Below, piece by piece: positions 19,699 to 27,290 of a DNA stretch of 64,000 bases; the stretch's first letter is position 1; the number at the start of each line of letters is the position of its first letter. Under the pieces are notes generated by a model. It was not told the origin of the DNA, did no database searches, and saw only the letters and a list, made by a program, of their open reading frames with translations. The position numbers were made by a program, and so were the translations under genes. Origin of the DNA: Erythrobacter sp. (GTDB taxonomy: Bacteria > Pseudomonadota > Alphaproteobacteria > Sphingomonadales > Sphingomonadaceae); NCBI GenBank assembly GCA_009993635.1, contig JAACTC010000006.1, positions 434,001 to 498,000 of the forward strand, written 5' to 3'.

Positions 19699-20259
19699 CT
19701 ATCCGGCAGGGACGAGCTGGCGAATAGCGCCGATCTTGCAGGTCGCACCATTGCGCGCACGCAGCGTATCGCGGCCCGCACACAGTTCGCCATCCTTGTG
19801 CGGCTCCACATAGAAGCCGAGGTAGAAATCGCGCGCATTGCATGTTTTGAGCAGCTGCGCACGGATCATCCTATTGTCCGACAGGTACAGCACCAGATCG
19901 CGCGGGCTGACCGTCTGCACTGCCACGATACTGCGCGCGGGCAGGCATTTGCCGATCTTGCGCTGCTCGAACCGCTGGGGAATCACCTGCCGCCAGTCGG
20001 CCACCATTTCCTGCGTGTTGGGCCTGCGCGGAGAAACGCGGATTATGATTTCCTGGCGTATGCGCACCTGATGTGCCGTGTCGTCGTTGCGCCACGCCTG
20101 CCCGACCAGCCAGTTGTGCGTGGAAACCTTCGGCGGTTCGACCGGTGCCTCCGTCGCGCCGACGGTTGCAGCCTCGGGCAACGACCCGGCGGGCGCGTCG
20201 CCCTGCCCTACCGGCAGGAGCGCGAGTGCCGGTGCCATGAATGCGGCCCTGAAAAGCAT
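19699..20259 (-). CDS. Exported protein of unknown function
   Basis: 186 residues with a short signal peptide (MLFRAAFMAPALALLPVGQG). After a Pro/Ala-rich linker, the mature part shows VSTHNWLVGQAWRND and later ARDFYLGFYVEPHKDGELCAGRDTLRARNGATCKI, with four cysteines that may form two disulfides. No catalytic motif is recognised. GGAGG sits 14 bases upstream, longer than usual, behind a hairpin at 20281-20301. Confidence 0.65.
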   Translation of the reverse strand: MLFRAAFMAPALALLPVGQGDAPAGSLPEAATVGATEAPVEPPKVSTHNWLVGQAWRNDDTAHQVRIRQEIIIRVSPRRPNTQEMVADWRQVIPQRFEQRKIGKCLPARSIVAVQTVSPRDLVLYLSDNRMIRAQLLKTCNARDFYLGFYVEPHKDGELCAGRDTLRARNGATCKIGAIRQLVPAG

Positions 20260-20280
20260 CGTATTGCCGTTTTCCTCCGC

Positions 20281-20301
20281 GGTAGACCCTTGCGGTCTAC
20301 C
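20281..20301 (-). promoter_or_regulatory. Perfect 8-bp hairpin just upstream of the ribosome site of the gene at 19699
   Basis: GGTAGACC (20281-20288), five-base loop, GGTCTACC (20294-20301). In the minus-strand transcript it ends a few bases before GGAGG. It could be an operator or a 5'-UTR structure that controls access to the ribosome site; nothing more can be read. Confidence 0.45.
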
Positions 20302-20422
20302 CTGTGCGTTCGATCTGCCCGCGCAATTGCATAGCCCCTCCTTTTGAATGGCGGCTTAATTGCGGCAACCGGGTGGGCGAACTCACTGGCAATGCGGCCA
20401 AAAGGTGTGACATGATGACAAC

Positions 20423-21865
20423 ATGAGCGATCCCTTCCTTGATGCCGCAAGCCAGCTGCTGGGCCAGCGCGGGCTTTCGCGCGACCCTGACATCCTCGAT
20501 CCGTGGCTGACCGACTGGCGCGGGCGCTATACGGGCCGCGCACGCGCGCTTGCCTCGCCCGCCAGCACGGCAGAAGTCGCCGCACTGGTGAAGCTGTGCG
20601 CGCAGCATCGGGTGCCGATCGTGCCGCAGGGCGGCAATAGCGGCATGTCGGGCGGGGCAACACCGGACGGCAGCGGAGATGCCCTGCTGCTTTCGCTGCG
20701 CCGGATGGATGCCTTCCGCCACTGGGATGCGGACGCGCGGCAGGTCGTTTGCGAGGCGGGCGTCGTGCTGCAAACCCTGCACGATGCGGCTGCCGATCGG
20801 TCGCTGCGCTTTCCGCTGACCCTGGGTGGCAGGGGATCGGCCACGATCGGCGGGCTTATTTCTACCAATGCCGGCGGCACGCAGGTTCTGCGCCATGGCA
20901 CCATGCGCGCGCAGGTGCTGGGGCTGGAGGCGGTGCTGGCCGATGGATCGGTGCTCGACACGCTGGCGGCACTCAAGAAAGACAATCGCGGGTTCGATCT
21001 GAAACAGGTGTTCATCGGGTCGGAGGGCACGCTGGGCATCGTAACCGCTGCCACACTTTCGTTGCTGCCCCGAATCGCGGGGCGCAAGGTTGTCTTTGCA
21101 GGCGCTTCCTCGGTGCAGGACGCCCGCAAGCTGTTGCTGATGGCCTCAACGCGCGAAGTGGCCGCGCTGGAGGGGTTCGAGATCATGCCGCGCGATGCGC
21201 TGGACGCTGTGCTCGCTTACGAACCGAACAGCCGTGACCCGCTCGATGCACGCCATCAATGGTATGTGCTGATGGAATTCGTCGCCGACGATTCACAGAT
21301 CTCGACGCTCGAATCGCGGGTCACTGCGGTGCTTGCCGATGCGCTGGATCGGGGGCTGGTCGCGGACGCGACGATCGCCGCGAACGAGACCCAGGCCGAG
21401 GCGCTCTGGGCGCTGCGCGACGGGATTTCCTCTGCCGAGCGTGCGCATGGGCCTGCCGTGCAGCACGACATCTCCGTGCCGCCCGCGAAAATGCCGGACT
21501 TCATCGATCACGCCAGTGCCGAGCTTGAGCGGGACTTTCCCGGCATCCACGCAGTCGCGTTCGGCCATCTGGGCGACGGAAACGTCCATTTCCACCTTCG
21601 CGCACCCGTGGGCGCTGTCGGCGGGAAATGGGAGGATGCGGACGGCAAGGCGATCAGCGCCAGGGTGCACGATCTGGTGACCACATGGGGCGGATCGATC
21701 AGCGCCGAACACGGCATCGGCCAGATGAAGCGCGACGAGCTGGCCCGTCTGGCCGATCCGGCAGCACTCACCATCCTGCAGGGCGTCAAGCAGGCGCTCG
21801 ACCCCCTGGGCCTGATGAACCCGGGCAAGCTGGTGCCGCTTGCCAGCCGCGCGCCCGGCTTATAA
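20423..21865 (+). CDS. FAD-linked 2-hydroxyacid dehydrogenase (GlcD/D-2-hydroxyglutarate dehydrogenase type)
   Basis: 480 residues. The PCMH FAD-binding domain occupies about residues 40-220 (PQGGNSGMSGGATP, TLGGRGSATIGGLISTNAGG). The C-terminal FAD-oxidase cap contains HLGDGNVHFHL and ends with the SAEHGIGQMKR and NPGKLVP signatures of the GlcD/DLD family. It oxidises a D-2-hydroxyacid; D-lactate, glycolate and D-2-hydroxyglutarate are all possible. No GlcE/GlcF partners are adjacent. The electron acceptor is unknown. Confidence 0.88.
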   Translation: MSDPFLDAASQLLGQRGLSRDPDILDPWLTDWRGRYTGRARALASPASTAEVAALVKLCAQHRVPIVPQGGNSGMSGGATPDGSGDALLLSLRRMDAFRHWDADARQVVCEAGVVLQTLHDAAADRSLRFPLTLGGRGSATIGGLISTNAGGTQVLRHGTMRAQVLGLEAVLADGSVLDTLAALKKDNRGFDLKQVFIGSEGTLGIVTAATLSLLPRIAGRKVVFAGASSVQDARKLLLMASTREVAALEGFEIMPRDALDAVLAYEPNSRDPLDARHQWYVLMEFVADDSQISTLESRVTAVLADALDRGLVADATIAANETQAEALWALRDGISSAERAHGPAVQHDISVPPAKMPDFIDHASAELERDFPGIHAVAFGHLGDGNVHFHLRAPVGAVGGKWEDADGKAISARVHDLVTTWGGSISAEHGIGQMKRDELARLADPAALTILQGVKQALDPLGLMNPGKLVPLASRAPGL

Positions 21866-21941
21866 AGGCGCGATTTCTCAATCCCGGGGCGTGACTGGAT
21901 GCGCGCGCCTCTATCCATTCAGCCCGAGTACGGAGAGACCG

Positions 21942-22727
21942 ATGGCCAGCGAGCCGCAACAGCCCCAGCTTCCCATGTTCTACAAGGACCTGATGCCGCT
22001 CAACACGCGGGATCACAAGAACTTCCGCAATCGCATGACCGAGACGGCTCCCTGGCTTTCCAACCAGCACATGGTGCCGCTGACCGCCGACGAATTCGTG
22101 CAGGCCGGTCGCCACTTCCCGATCATCTTTTCTTCGGGCGAAAATCCCCTGCCGCTGGCGCTGATGGGCCTCAACGAAGGGGTGAACACCTATTTCGACG
22201 ATGAGGGCAAGCTGCTCGAGACGGTCTATGTTCCGGCTTATATTCGCCGCTATCCCTTCATCCTCGCCCGCCTCTCGAACGAGAGCGAAGAACTGTCGCT
22301 GTGCTTCGACCCGACCGCCGAGGCGATCGGCGAATTCGACGAAGGCGAAAAGCTGTTCAACGAAGACGGTTCGACGACCGATCAGACCAAGTCGATCCTC
22401 GATTTCTGCGAGAAGTTCGAACAGGCCGGGCGCCGCACCCGCGCCATGACCGACGAGCTGAACAAGCACGGCCTCCTGATGGAAGGCGAAGTCGCGATCG
22501 AACGTTCGGAAGATCCCGGCAAGCCCTACGTCTATCGCGGTTTCCGCATGGTCGATCAGGAAAAGCTGCGCGAACTCGATTCCGAAACGCTGACCAAGTG
22601 GAACAAGGACGGCATGCTGCCCCTGCTCTACGCGCACCTCTCCTCGCTCGACCTGATGCGCGTCATCTTCGCGCGGCAGGAACAGCAGGGCACGATGCCT
22701 GCGCCGGACCAGCAGCAGAACGGCTGA
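21942..22727 (+). CDS. SapC family protein
   Basis: 261 residues from the ATG at 21942, with CGGAGAG 7 bases upstream. MFYKDLMPLNTRDHKNFRN, FPIIFSSGENPLPLALMGL and the YVPAYIRRYPFIL motif are hallmarks of the SapC family, named after a Campylobacter S-layer-associated protein and widespread in sphingomonads. No signal peptide or membrane segment is visible. Its biochemical role is not established. A candidate small RNA gene follows. Confidence 0.85.
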   Translation: MASEPQQPQLPMFYKDLMPLNTRDHKNFRNRMTETAPWLSNQHMVPLTADEFVQAGRHFPIIFSSGENPLPLALMGLNEGVNTYFDDEGKLLETVYVPAYIRRYPFILARLSNESEELSLCFDPTAEAIGEFDEGEKLFNEDGSTTDQTKSILDFCEKFEQAGRRTRAMTDELNKHGLLMEGEVAIERSEDPGKPYVYRGFRMVDQEKLRELDSETLTKWNKDGMLPLLYAHLSSLDLMRVIFARQEQQGTMPAPDQQQNG

Positions 22728-22761
22728 TTGCCACCAATCATCGCGGGGCGGGCGGCAGTGC

Positions 22762-22789
22762 TTGACAATGCTGCACCGCACCCCAGATT
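22762..22789 (+). promoter_or_regulatory. Possible promoter for an intergenic RNA
   Basis: Perfect -35 hexamer TTGACA (22762-22767) and, 16 bases on, a weak -10 CAGATT (22784-22789). It lies after the sapC stop and points toward a structured segment ending in a strong terminator, with no gene on this strand behind it. Confidence 0.4.
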
Positions 22790-22794
22790 CATGG

Positions 22795-22905
22795 TGTCCG
22801 GGCGGCCCTCCCCCCTCATAGCCGCCCCGGATAAGTGCGCTTTCGGGCGCACTTCCTCCCTGAACCTTGGCCACCTCGTGCATTCGTGCGCGAGGTGGTT
22901 TTTTT
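22795..22905 (+). ncRNA. Candidate small RNA: three stem-loops with C/U-rich single-stranded motifs
   Basis: Stem 1 pairs TCCGGGCGGC (22797-22806) with GCCGCCCCGGA (22821-22831, one bulge) and exposes a loop containing TCCCCCCTC. Stem 2 is a perfect AGTGCGC/GCGCACT (22834-22840, 22847-22853) with a TTTCGG loop. A linker with TCCTCCC follows, and stem 3 is a terminator with seven Ts. Exposed CCUCC-type, anti-Shine-Dalgarno loops are known from alphaproteobacterial small RNAs of the alpha-r14/cuckoo kind. Membership in that group is inference. The simpler alternative is an elaborate terminator region of sapC. Confidence 0.5.
22871..22905 (+). terminator. Rho-independent terminator
   Basis: CCACCTCG (22871-22878) and CGAGGTGG (22891-22898) form a perfect stem, extended by the TGCA/TGCG loop, followed directly by TTTTTTT (22899-22905). 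Among the strongest terminators in the window; serves sapC or the candidate RNA. Confidence 0.9.
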
Positions 22906-22939
22906 ATGCAGTGGCGCGCCTGTCCGGCCCTATTCGCCC

Positions 22940-23884
22940 CTATTCGGCGGCAAGCGGCAGGCCGTTTTCGCGCAGATGCGGCGCAAGCTCGTCTGCCAAC
23001 GCGCGAACCATATCGGCCAGCAGCCGCGCGAGTGCGGGCATGCGCGCGCTGAGCCCTTCGAATCGCGCATCGAGATAGAGCGAGCGGCACACCTCCAGCT
23101 GCAAGGCATGGATGCCGAGCGACGGCCGTCCGTGGCGATCGAGCACATAGCCTCCCGCATAGGGCCGATTATGCGCCACTCCACGGTGCTGGCCGCCCAA
23201 GAATTGCAGCGCCCGGCCTGACAGACCGTCCGCGCAGGACACGCCGAACCGGTCGCCCACCACAAACTCGATCCGCTGCTCGCCGGAATGCCGCACCCGC
23301 AGCGGCGGCATGGAATGGAGGTCGATCAGCAGCGCAGCGCCCCACATGCTGCGCACATCGCCAAGCGCCCGCGCCAGGGCGCGGTGATAGGGTTCGTGAA
23401 TGCCGGTGACCCGCGATGCGACATCCTGCGCGCGCAGCGACTCGCGCCAGATTTCGCCCACGCCCGAAACACGGCGCGGAATCAGGCCCAGCCCGCTTCG
23501 TGCGCGCCGGTTGGCACTGGAATTTGCATGCCCCGCAGGCCGGGCATCGCCGATCATCGACCAGTCGAGATCGTCCGCTGCGCGATTGAGATCGAGCATC
23601 GCACGCGGCGCATTCGCCACCAGCACCGCCGCGCCCGACAGGCGGGCAACGTCGAGCGCCAGCGCATCGACCAGCCGATCCTCCAGCCGCAGTTTGGCGA
23701 GCGCCGGATTGCGCATGTTTTCTTCGACATCCGATGGGTAGGCACGCCCCCCATGCGGCGCCGCGATCAGGATCGGCACCTGCGCGCTTCGCACATCCGA
23801 AAGGCGAAACGCGGGGGCACCGGAGCCGGGGATCATTCCGCCTACGATTTCATCGCGCGAATCGCTGTTTGCCACCATGCTCAT
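22940..23884 (-). CDS. N-formylglutamate amidohydrolase family protein
   Basis: 314 residues from the ATG at 23884 (a second ATG at 23878 has better spacing to GGGGG). The fold is recognised by PILIAAPHGGRAYP, EDRLVDALALDVARL and the LIDLHSMPP metal-binding segment with conserved His and Asp. The family hydrolyses N-formylglutamate, a histidine-degradation step, but there are no hut genes nearby, so the real substrate may differ. Confidence 0.82.
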   Translation of the reverse strand: MSMVANSDSRDEIVGGMIPGSGAPAFRLSDVRSAQVPILIAAPHGGRAYPSDVEENMRNPALAKLRLEDRLVDALALDVARLSGAAVLVANAPRAMLDLNRAADDLDWSMIGDARPAGHANSSANRRARSGLGLIPRRVSGVGEIWRESLRAQDVASRVTGIHEPYHRALARALGDVRSMWGAALLIDLHSMPPLRVRHSGEQRIEFVVGDRFGVSCADGLSGRALQFLGGQHRGVAHNRPYAGGYVLDRHGRPSLGIHALQLEVCRSLYLDARFEGLSARMPALARLLADMVRALADELAPHLRENGLPLAAE

Positions 23885-23983
23885 CGCCCCCGACGCTGAA
23901 CGGTCGCCCGCTATGTGTCAAAGCAGGGCAAGGCCCCGCTGCGCCAAAGATTCCTTAAGCGATGCGCGCTATGAACAGTCCGC

Positions 23984-24376
23984 ATGAGCGAACCCATACC
24001 ATTTCGGCGAATCCTCCTGGCGGAGGATGAAGAAGCAATGCGCAGCTACCTTGCCCGCGCCCTGGAAAAAGCTGGCTATGCCGTCGATTCGGTCGACTGC
24101 GGCACGGCGGCCCTGCCGCTGCTGGAAGACGGTGACTACGACCTGCTGCTGTCGGATATCGTGATGCCCGAAATGGACGGGATCGAGCTCGCCCAACGCT
24201 GCAACGAGATCAGCCCGGAAACGAAGGTCATGTTCATCACCGGGTTTGCCGCCGTTTCGCTCAAGGCGAGCGCCGATCAGCCGCAGGCAAAGGTGCTGTC
24301 CAAGCCGTTCCACCTGCGCGATCTGGTGCTGGAAGTGGACCGGGTTTTTGCCGAGGCCCGCGAAGCCCAGCTATAG
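23984..24376 (+). CDS. cpdR: Cell-cycle response regulator CpdR
   Basis: 130 residues, a lone receiver domain. Phospho-acceptor Asp58 lies in LLLSDIVMPEMDGIELAQRC, with acidic pocket residues in LLAEDEEAMR, Thr86 in MFITGFAAV and Lys107 in VLSKPFHLRDLV. The ITGFAAVSLKA and SKPFHLRDLVLEV stretches are close to Caulobacter CpdR. Unphosphorylated CpdR is the ClpXP adaptor that promotes degradation of cell-cycle proteins; its phosphate comes from CckA via ChpT. cckA lies 11 kb away in this window. Confidence 0.92.
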   Translation: MSEPIPFRRILLAEDEEAMRSYLARALEKAGYAVDSVDCGTAALPLLEDGDYDLLLSDIVMPEMDGIELAQRCNEISPETKVMFITGFAAVSLKASADQPQAKVLSKPFHLRDLVLEVDRVFAEAREAQL

Positions 24377-24471
24377 GGCTGATGACCGCGCCTGAAATCT
24401 AGGCCTTGTCTCGCAGCCGAAGCGCGGCTATCTGGCGCGTCCGCCGTCCGAGGCGGCACACGCGATGGTGT

Positions 24472-24546
24472 GGGCGTATAGCTCAGTGGTAGAGCACTAT
24501 GTTGACATCGTAGGGGTCGCAAGTTCAATCCTTGCTACGCCCACCA
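24472..24546 (+). tRNA. tRNA-Val (anticodon GAC)
   Basis: Acceptor GGGCGTA pairs with TACGCCC. D-arm GCTC-AGTGGTA-GAGC, anticodon arm CTATG-TTGACAT-CGTAG (one T-G pair) with GAC at the three anticodon positions, and T-arm GCAAG-TTCAATC-CTTGC follow. Discriminator A and an encoded CCA (24544-24546) complete it. 75 nt including CCA. Confidence 0.96.
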
Positions 24547-24736
24547 TCGCCACTTTCCAGCCAGTAGCATGAGCGAAACGGGGCCTTCCGCCCGCCGGAT
24601 ACCCTTGGCGCAGCCGGATTTGCGGATCGCTCTGTAGCCTTGCGTCGTCCGCCCGCCTTGCGCGGTGCACGCCCTCTGCTAAAGCCGCGCCAGATTCACC
24701 CCCAAATTGCAACGCACGGACCAGCAGGGACGGATA

Positions 24737-25969
24737 ATGGCAAAAATTCAGGTCAAGAACCCGGTCGTCGAACTCGACGGCGACGAAATGACGAAGATCA
24801 TCTGGCAATGGATCCGCGAAAGGCTGATCCTGCCCTATCTCGACATCGATCTTAAGTACTACGATCTCTCGATCGAGAAGCGCGACGAGACGGACGACCA
24901 GATTACGGTCGATGCCGCCAACGCGATCAAGCAGTATGGCGTTGGCGTGAAGTGCGCCACCATCACCCCTGACGAACAGCGGGTCGAGGAATTCGACCTC
25001 AAGAAAATGTGGGTTTCGCCCAACGGCACGATCCGCAACATCCTCGGCGGCGTGGTCTTCCGCGAACCGATCGTGATCGACAATGTCCCGCGCCTCGTGC
25101 CCGGCTGGACCGACCCGATCGTGGTCGGCCGTCATGCCTTCGGCGACCAGTACCGCGCCAAGGACACGCTGATCCCCGGCAAGGGCAAGCTGCGCCTCGT
25201 GTTCGAAGGCGAAGATGGCGAGAACATCGATATCGACGTGTTCGAATTCCCCAGCCCCGGCGTCGCGATGGCGATGTACAATCTGGACGATTCGATTCGC
25301 GACTTCGCGCGGGCCAGCTTCCAGTACGGCCTCGACCGCAAGTGGCCGGTGTACCTCAGCACCAAGAACACCATCCTCAAGAAATACGATGGCCGCTTCA
25401 AGGACCTGTTCCAGGAAGTGTTCGACGCCGAATTCGCAGCCGACTTCAAGAAGGCCGGCATCACCTACGAACACCGCCTGATCGACGACATGGTTGCCGC
25501 CGCGCTCAAGTGGAGCGGCAAATTCGTGTGGGCCTGCAAGAACTACGACGGCGACGTGCAGTCCGACATCGTGGCGCAGGGCTTCGGCTCGCTCGGCCTG
25601 ATGACCTCTGTGCTGATGACGCCCGACGGCAAGACGGTAGAAGCCGAAGCCGCACACGGCACCGTCACGCGTCACTATCGCCAGCACCAGGAAGGCAAGG
25701 CGACCTCGACCAACCCGATCGCCAGCATCTTCGCATGGACCCGCGGCCTGATGTATCGCGGCAAATTCGACGATACGCCCGAAGTGGTGAAGTTCGCCGA
25801 AACGCTCGAAAAGGTCTGCATCCAGACGGTCGAGAACGGCCAGATGACCAAGGACCTCGCGCTGCTGATCGGCCCCGGCCAGAGCTGGCTGACGACCGAG
25901 CAGTTCTTCGAAGCGATCGTCTCCAACCTCGAAACCGAGATGAAGAAGCAGGGCCTCGCCCCGGCATAA
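24737..25969 (+). CDS. icd: NADP-dependent isocitrate dehydrogenase
   Basis: 410 residues from the ATG at 24737, with AGGGACGG upstream; this is the homodimeric, eukaryote-like class usual in alphaproteobacteria. [15 protein letters not shown] opens the protein, [21 protein letters not shown] is the isocitrate-binding segment, and [17 protein letters not shown] lies in the NADP region. It makes 2-oxoglutarate in the TCA cycle. A strong hairpin follows the stop. Confidence 0.97.
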   Translation: MAKIQVKNPVVELDGDEMTKIIWQWIRERLILPYLDIDLKYYDLSIEKRDETDDQITVDAANAIKQYGVGVKCATITPDEQRVEEFDLKKMWVSPNGTIRNILGGVVFREPIVIDNVPRLVPGWTDPIVVGRHAFGDQYRAKDTLIPGKGKLRLVFEGEDGENIDIDVFEFPSPGVAMAMYNLDDSIRDFARASFQYGLDRKWPVYLSTKNTILKKYDGRFKDLFQEVFDAEFAADFKKAGITYEHRLIDDMVAAALKWSGKFVWACKNYDGDVQSDIVAQGFGSLGLMTSVLMTPDGKTVEAEAAHGTVTRHYRQHQEGKATSTNPIASIFAWTRGLMYRGKFDDTPEVVKFAETLEKVCIQTVENGQMTKDLALLIGPGQSWLTTEQFFEAIVSNLETEMKKQGLAPA

Positions 25970-25993
25970 TCTCGAACAGCGATTTGTTGTTTC

Positions 25994-26029
25994 GCCCCGG
26001 CGCCTCACCCGTAGGCGTCGGGGCTTTCT
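25994..26029. terminator. Terminator between icd and the convergent monooxygenase gene
   Basis: GCCCCGGCGCCT (25994-26005) and AGGCGTCGGGGC (26013-26024) form a 12-bp stem with one G-T pair, followed by TTTCT on the plus strand. The stop codon of the opposite-strand gene lies in its loop. Confidence 0.8.
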
Positions 26030-27252
26030 ATATGCGGCCGGTCGATCCCCAGCCCGATGATGCGGGCGGGCAGGCGTTGCAACGGGCCGAACCTGTCGAG
26101 CAGCCGGACCGGCAGCGGCGCCTGTTCGATTGGCGCGTCGCGTTCCAGCAGCGGCTGGATGAACCGGTCCTGCGCGAATTTCTGTATCATCTGCGTGTAG
26201 TGAACGGACCGGGCACGTAGCTGCTGCACACGCGCCAGCAACGGATCGGGGCTTTCTCCGCGTGCGAGCGGCGCGGCAAGGACGTTTGCCGCAACCACCG
26301 CGTCCTGCACGGCCACATTGATGCCCACCCCGCCGATCGGGCTCATCGCGTGGGCTGCATCGCCGATGGCGAGCAGACCATCGCAGTTCCACCGCGTCAG
26401 GCGGTCAAGCGAAACGCTGAGCAGCTTCAGGTCGTCCACATCGGAAAGTTGATCGATGGCACCATCCAGTTCGGGCACCAGGCCGCGCAGACGATTGCGA
26501 AACGCCTCGATCCCCTGCGTGCGAATTTCGTCGCCGGTACCCTTGGGGATGATGAACGCGCATTGCAGGTAGGTTCGCCGGTTGATCAGTATCAGAAAGC
26601 GCCCGGCCGAAAGCGATCCGAAGCTTTCCGGCCCAAGCTCGGGTGGCCGCTCCAGCCTGAACCACAGCACATCCATAGGCGCGCCGATATTCTTGAGCGG
26701 CAGCTCGGCCTCGTCTCGCATAATGGAACGCCGCCCGTCCGCCGCGATAACAAGCCGAGAAGGAAGCACCTCGCCGTCGCGGGTTAGGACCGAGTTGATC
26801 CGCCCATCGCTATCGGTTCGGGCCGCCACCGCCTCGGTCCCCATACGCAGATCGAAGCCGGGATACTGCTTCGCCTTGCCGGCCAGAAAATCGAGCAGAT
26901 CCCACTGCGGCATCATCGCGATGAAGGGTGCGGCGACCGGCAGGTAACGGAAATCGGCAATATCGCGCTGCTGGCCCGCAACCCGCAGCCCGATGCGTTC
27001 CACCTTGCTGTGCTCAATAGCCAGAAAATCATCGAGCCAGCCGAGCTGGTGGAACAGGTCCAGGGTAGAGGGATGCACCGTGTCGCCGCGAAAATCCCTG
27101 AAGAAGTCCTTGTGCTTCTCCAGTACGGTAACCTTGACGCCTGCCCGGGCGAGCAACATGCCCGCAAAGATTCCCGCAGGGCCTCCCCCAACCACGACAA
27201 CAGGTAATTCGGGATCGTGCGGCACCTTGGAGCCCTTTCGATGTTGAGGCAC
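26005..27252 (-). CDS. FAD-dependent aromatic-ring-hydroxylase-type monooxygenase
   Basis: 415 residues. Rossmann motif VVVVGGGPAGIFAGMLLARAG at about residue 18-38. The class-A flavoprotein monooxygenase motif GDAAHAMSPIGGVGINVAVQDAV near residue 300 contacts FAD. Such enzymes hydroxylate aromatic or isoprenoid substrates (PHBH, UbiH relatives). The substrate cannot be read. No degradation genes are nearby. It is divergent from the GNAT-nitrilase gene. Confidence 0.85.
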   Translation of the reverse strand: MPQHRKGSKVPHDPELPVVVVGGGPAGIFAGMLLARAGVKVTVLEKHKDFFRDFRGDTVHPSTLDLFHQLGWLDDFLAIEHSKVERIGLRVAGQQRDIADFRYLPVAAPFIAMMPQWDLLDFLAGKAKQYPGFDLRMGTEAVAARTDSDGRINSVLTRDGEVLPSRLVIAADGRRSIMRDEAELPLKNIGAPMDVLWFRLERPPELGPESFGSLSAGRFLILINRRTYLQCAFIIPKGTGDEIRTQGIEAFRNRLRGLVPELDGAIDQLSDVDDLKLLSVSLDRLTRWNCDGLLAIGDAAHAMSPIGGVGINVAVQDAVVAANVLAAPLARGESPDPLLARVQQLRARSVHYTQMIQKFAQDRFIQPLLERDAPIEQAPLPVRLLDRFGPLQRLPARIIGLGIDRPHIESPDAYG

Positions 27253-27290
27253 TACAGCCCCTGAAACGTAATCACGCAGGAGACGATCCG

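Noticed and set aside
24497..26392. A 631-codon minus-strand frame
   Set aside because: Covers icd and tRNA-Val antisense; no motifs, Arg/His-rich.
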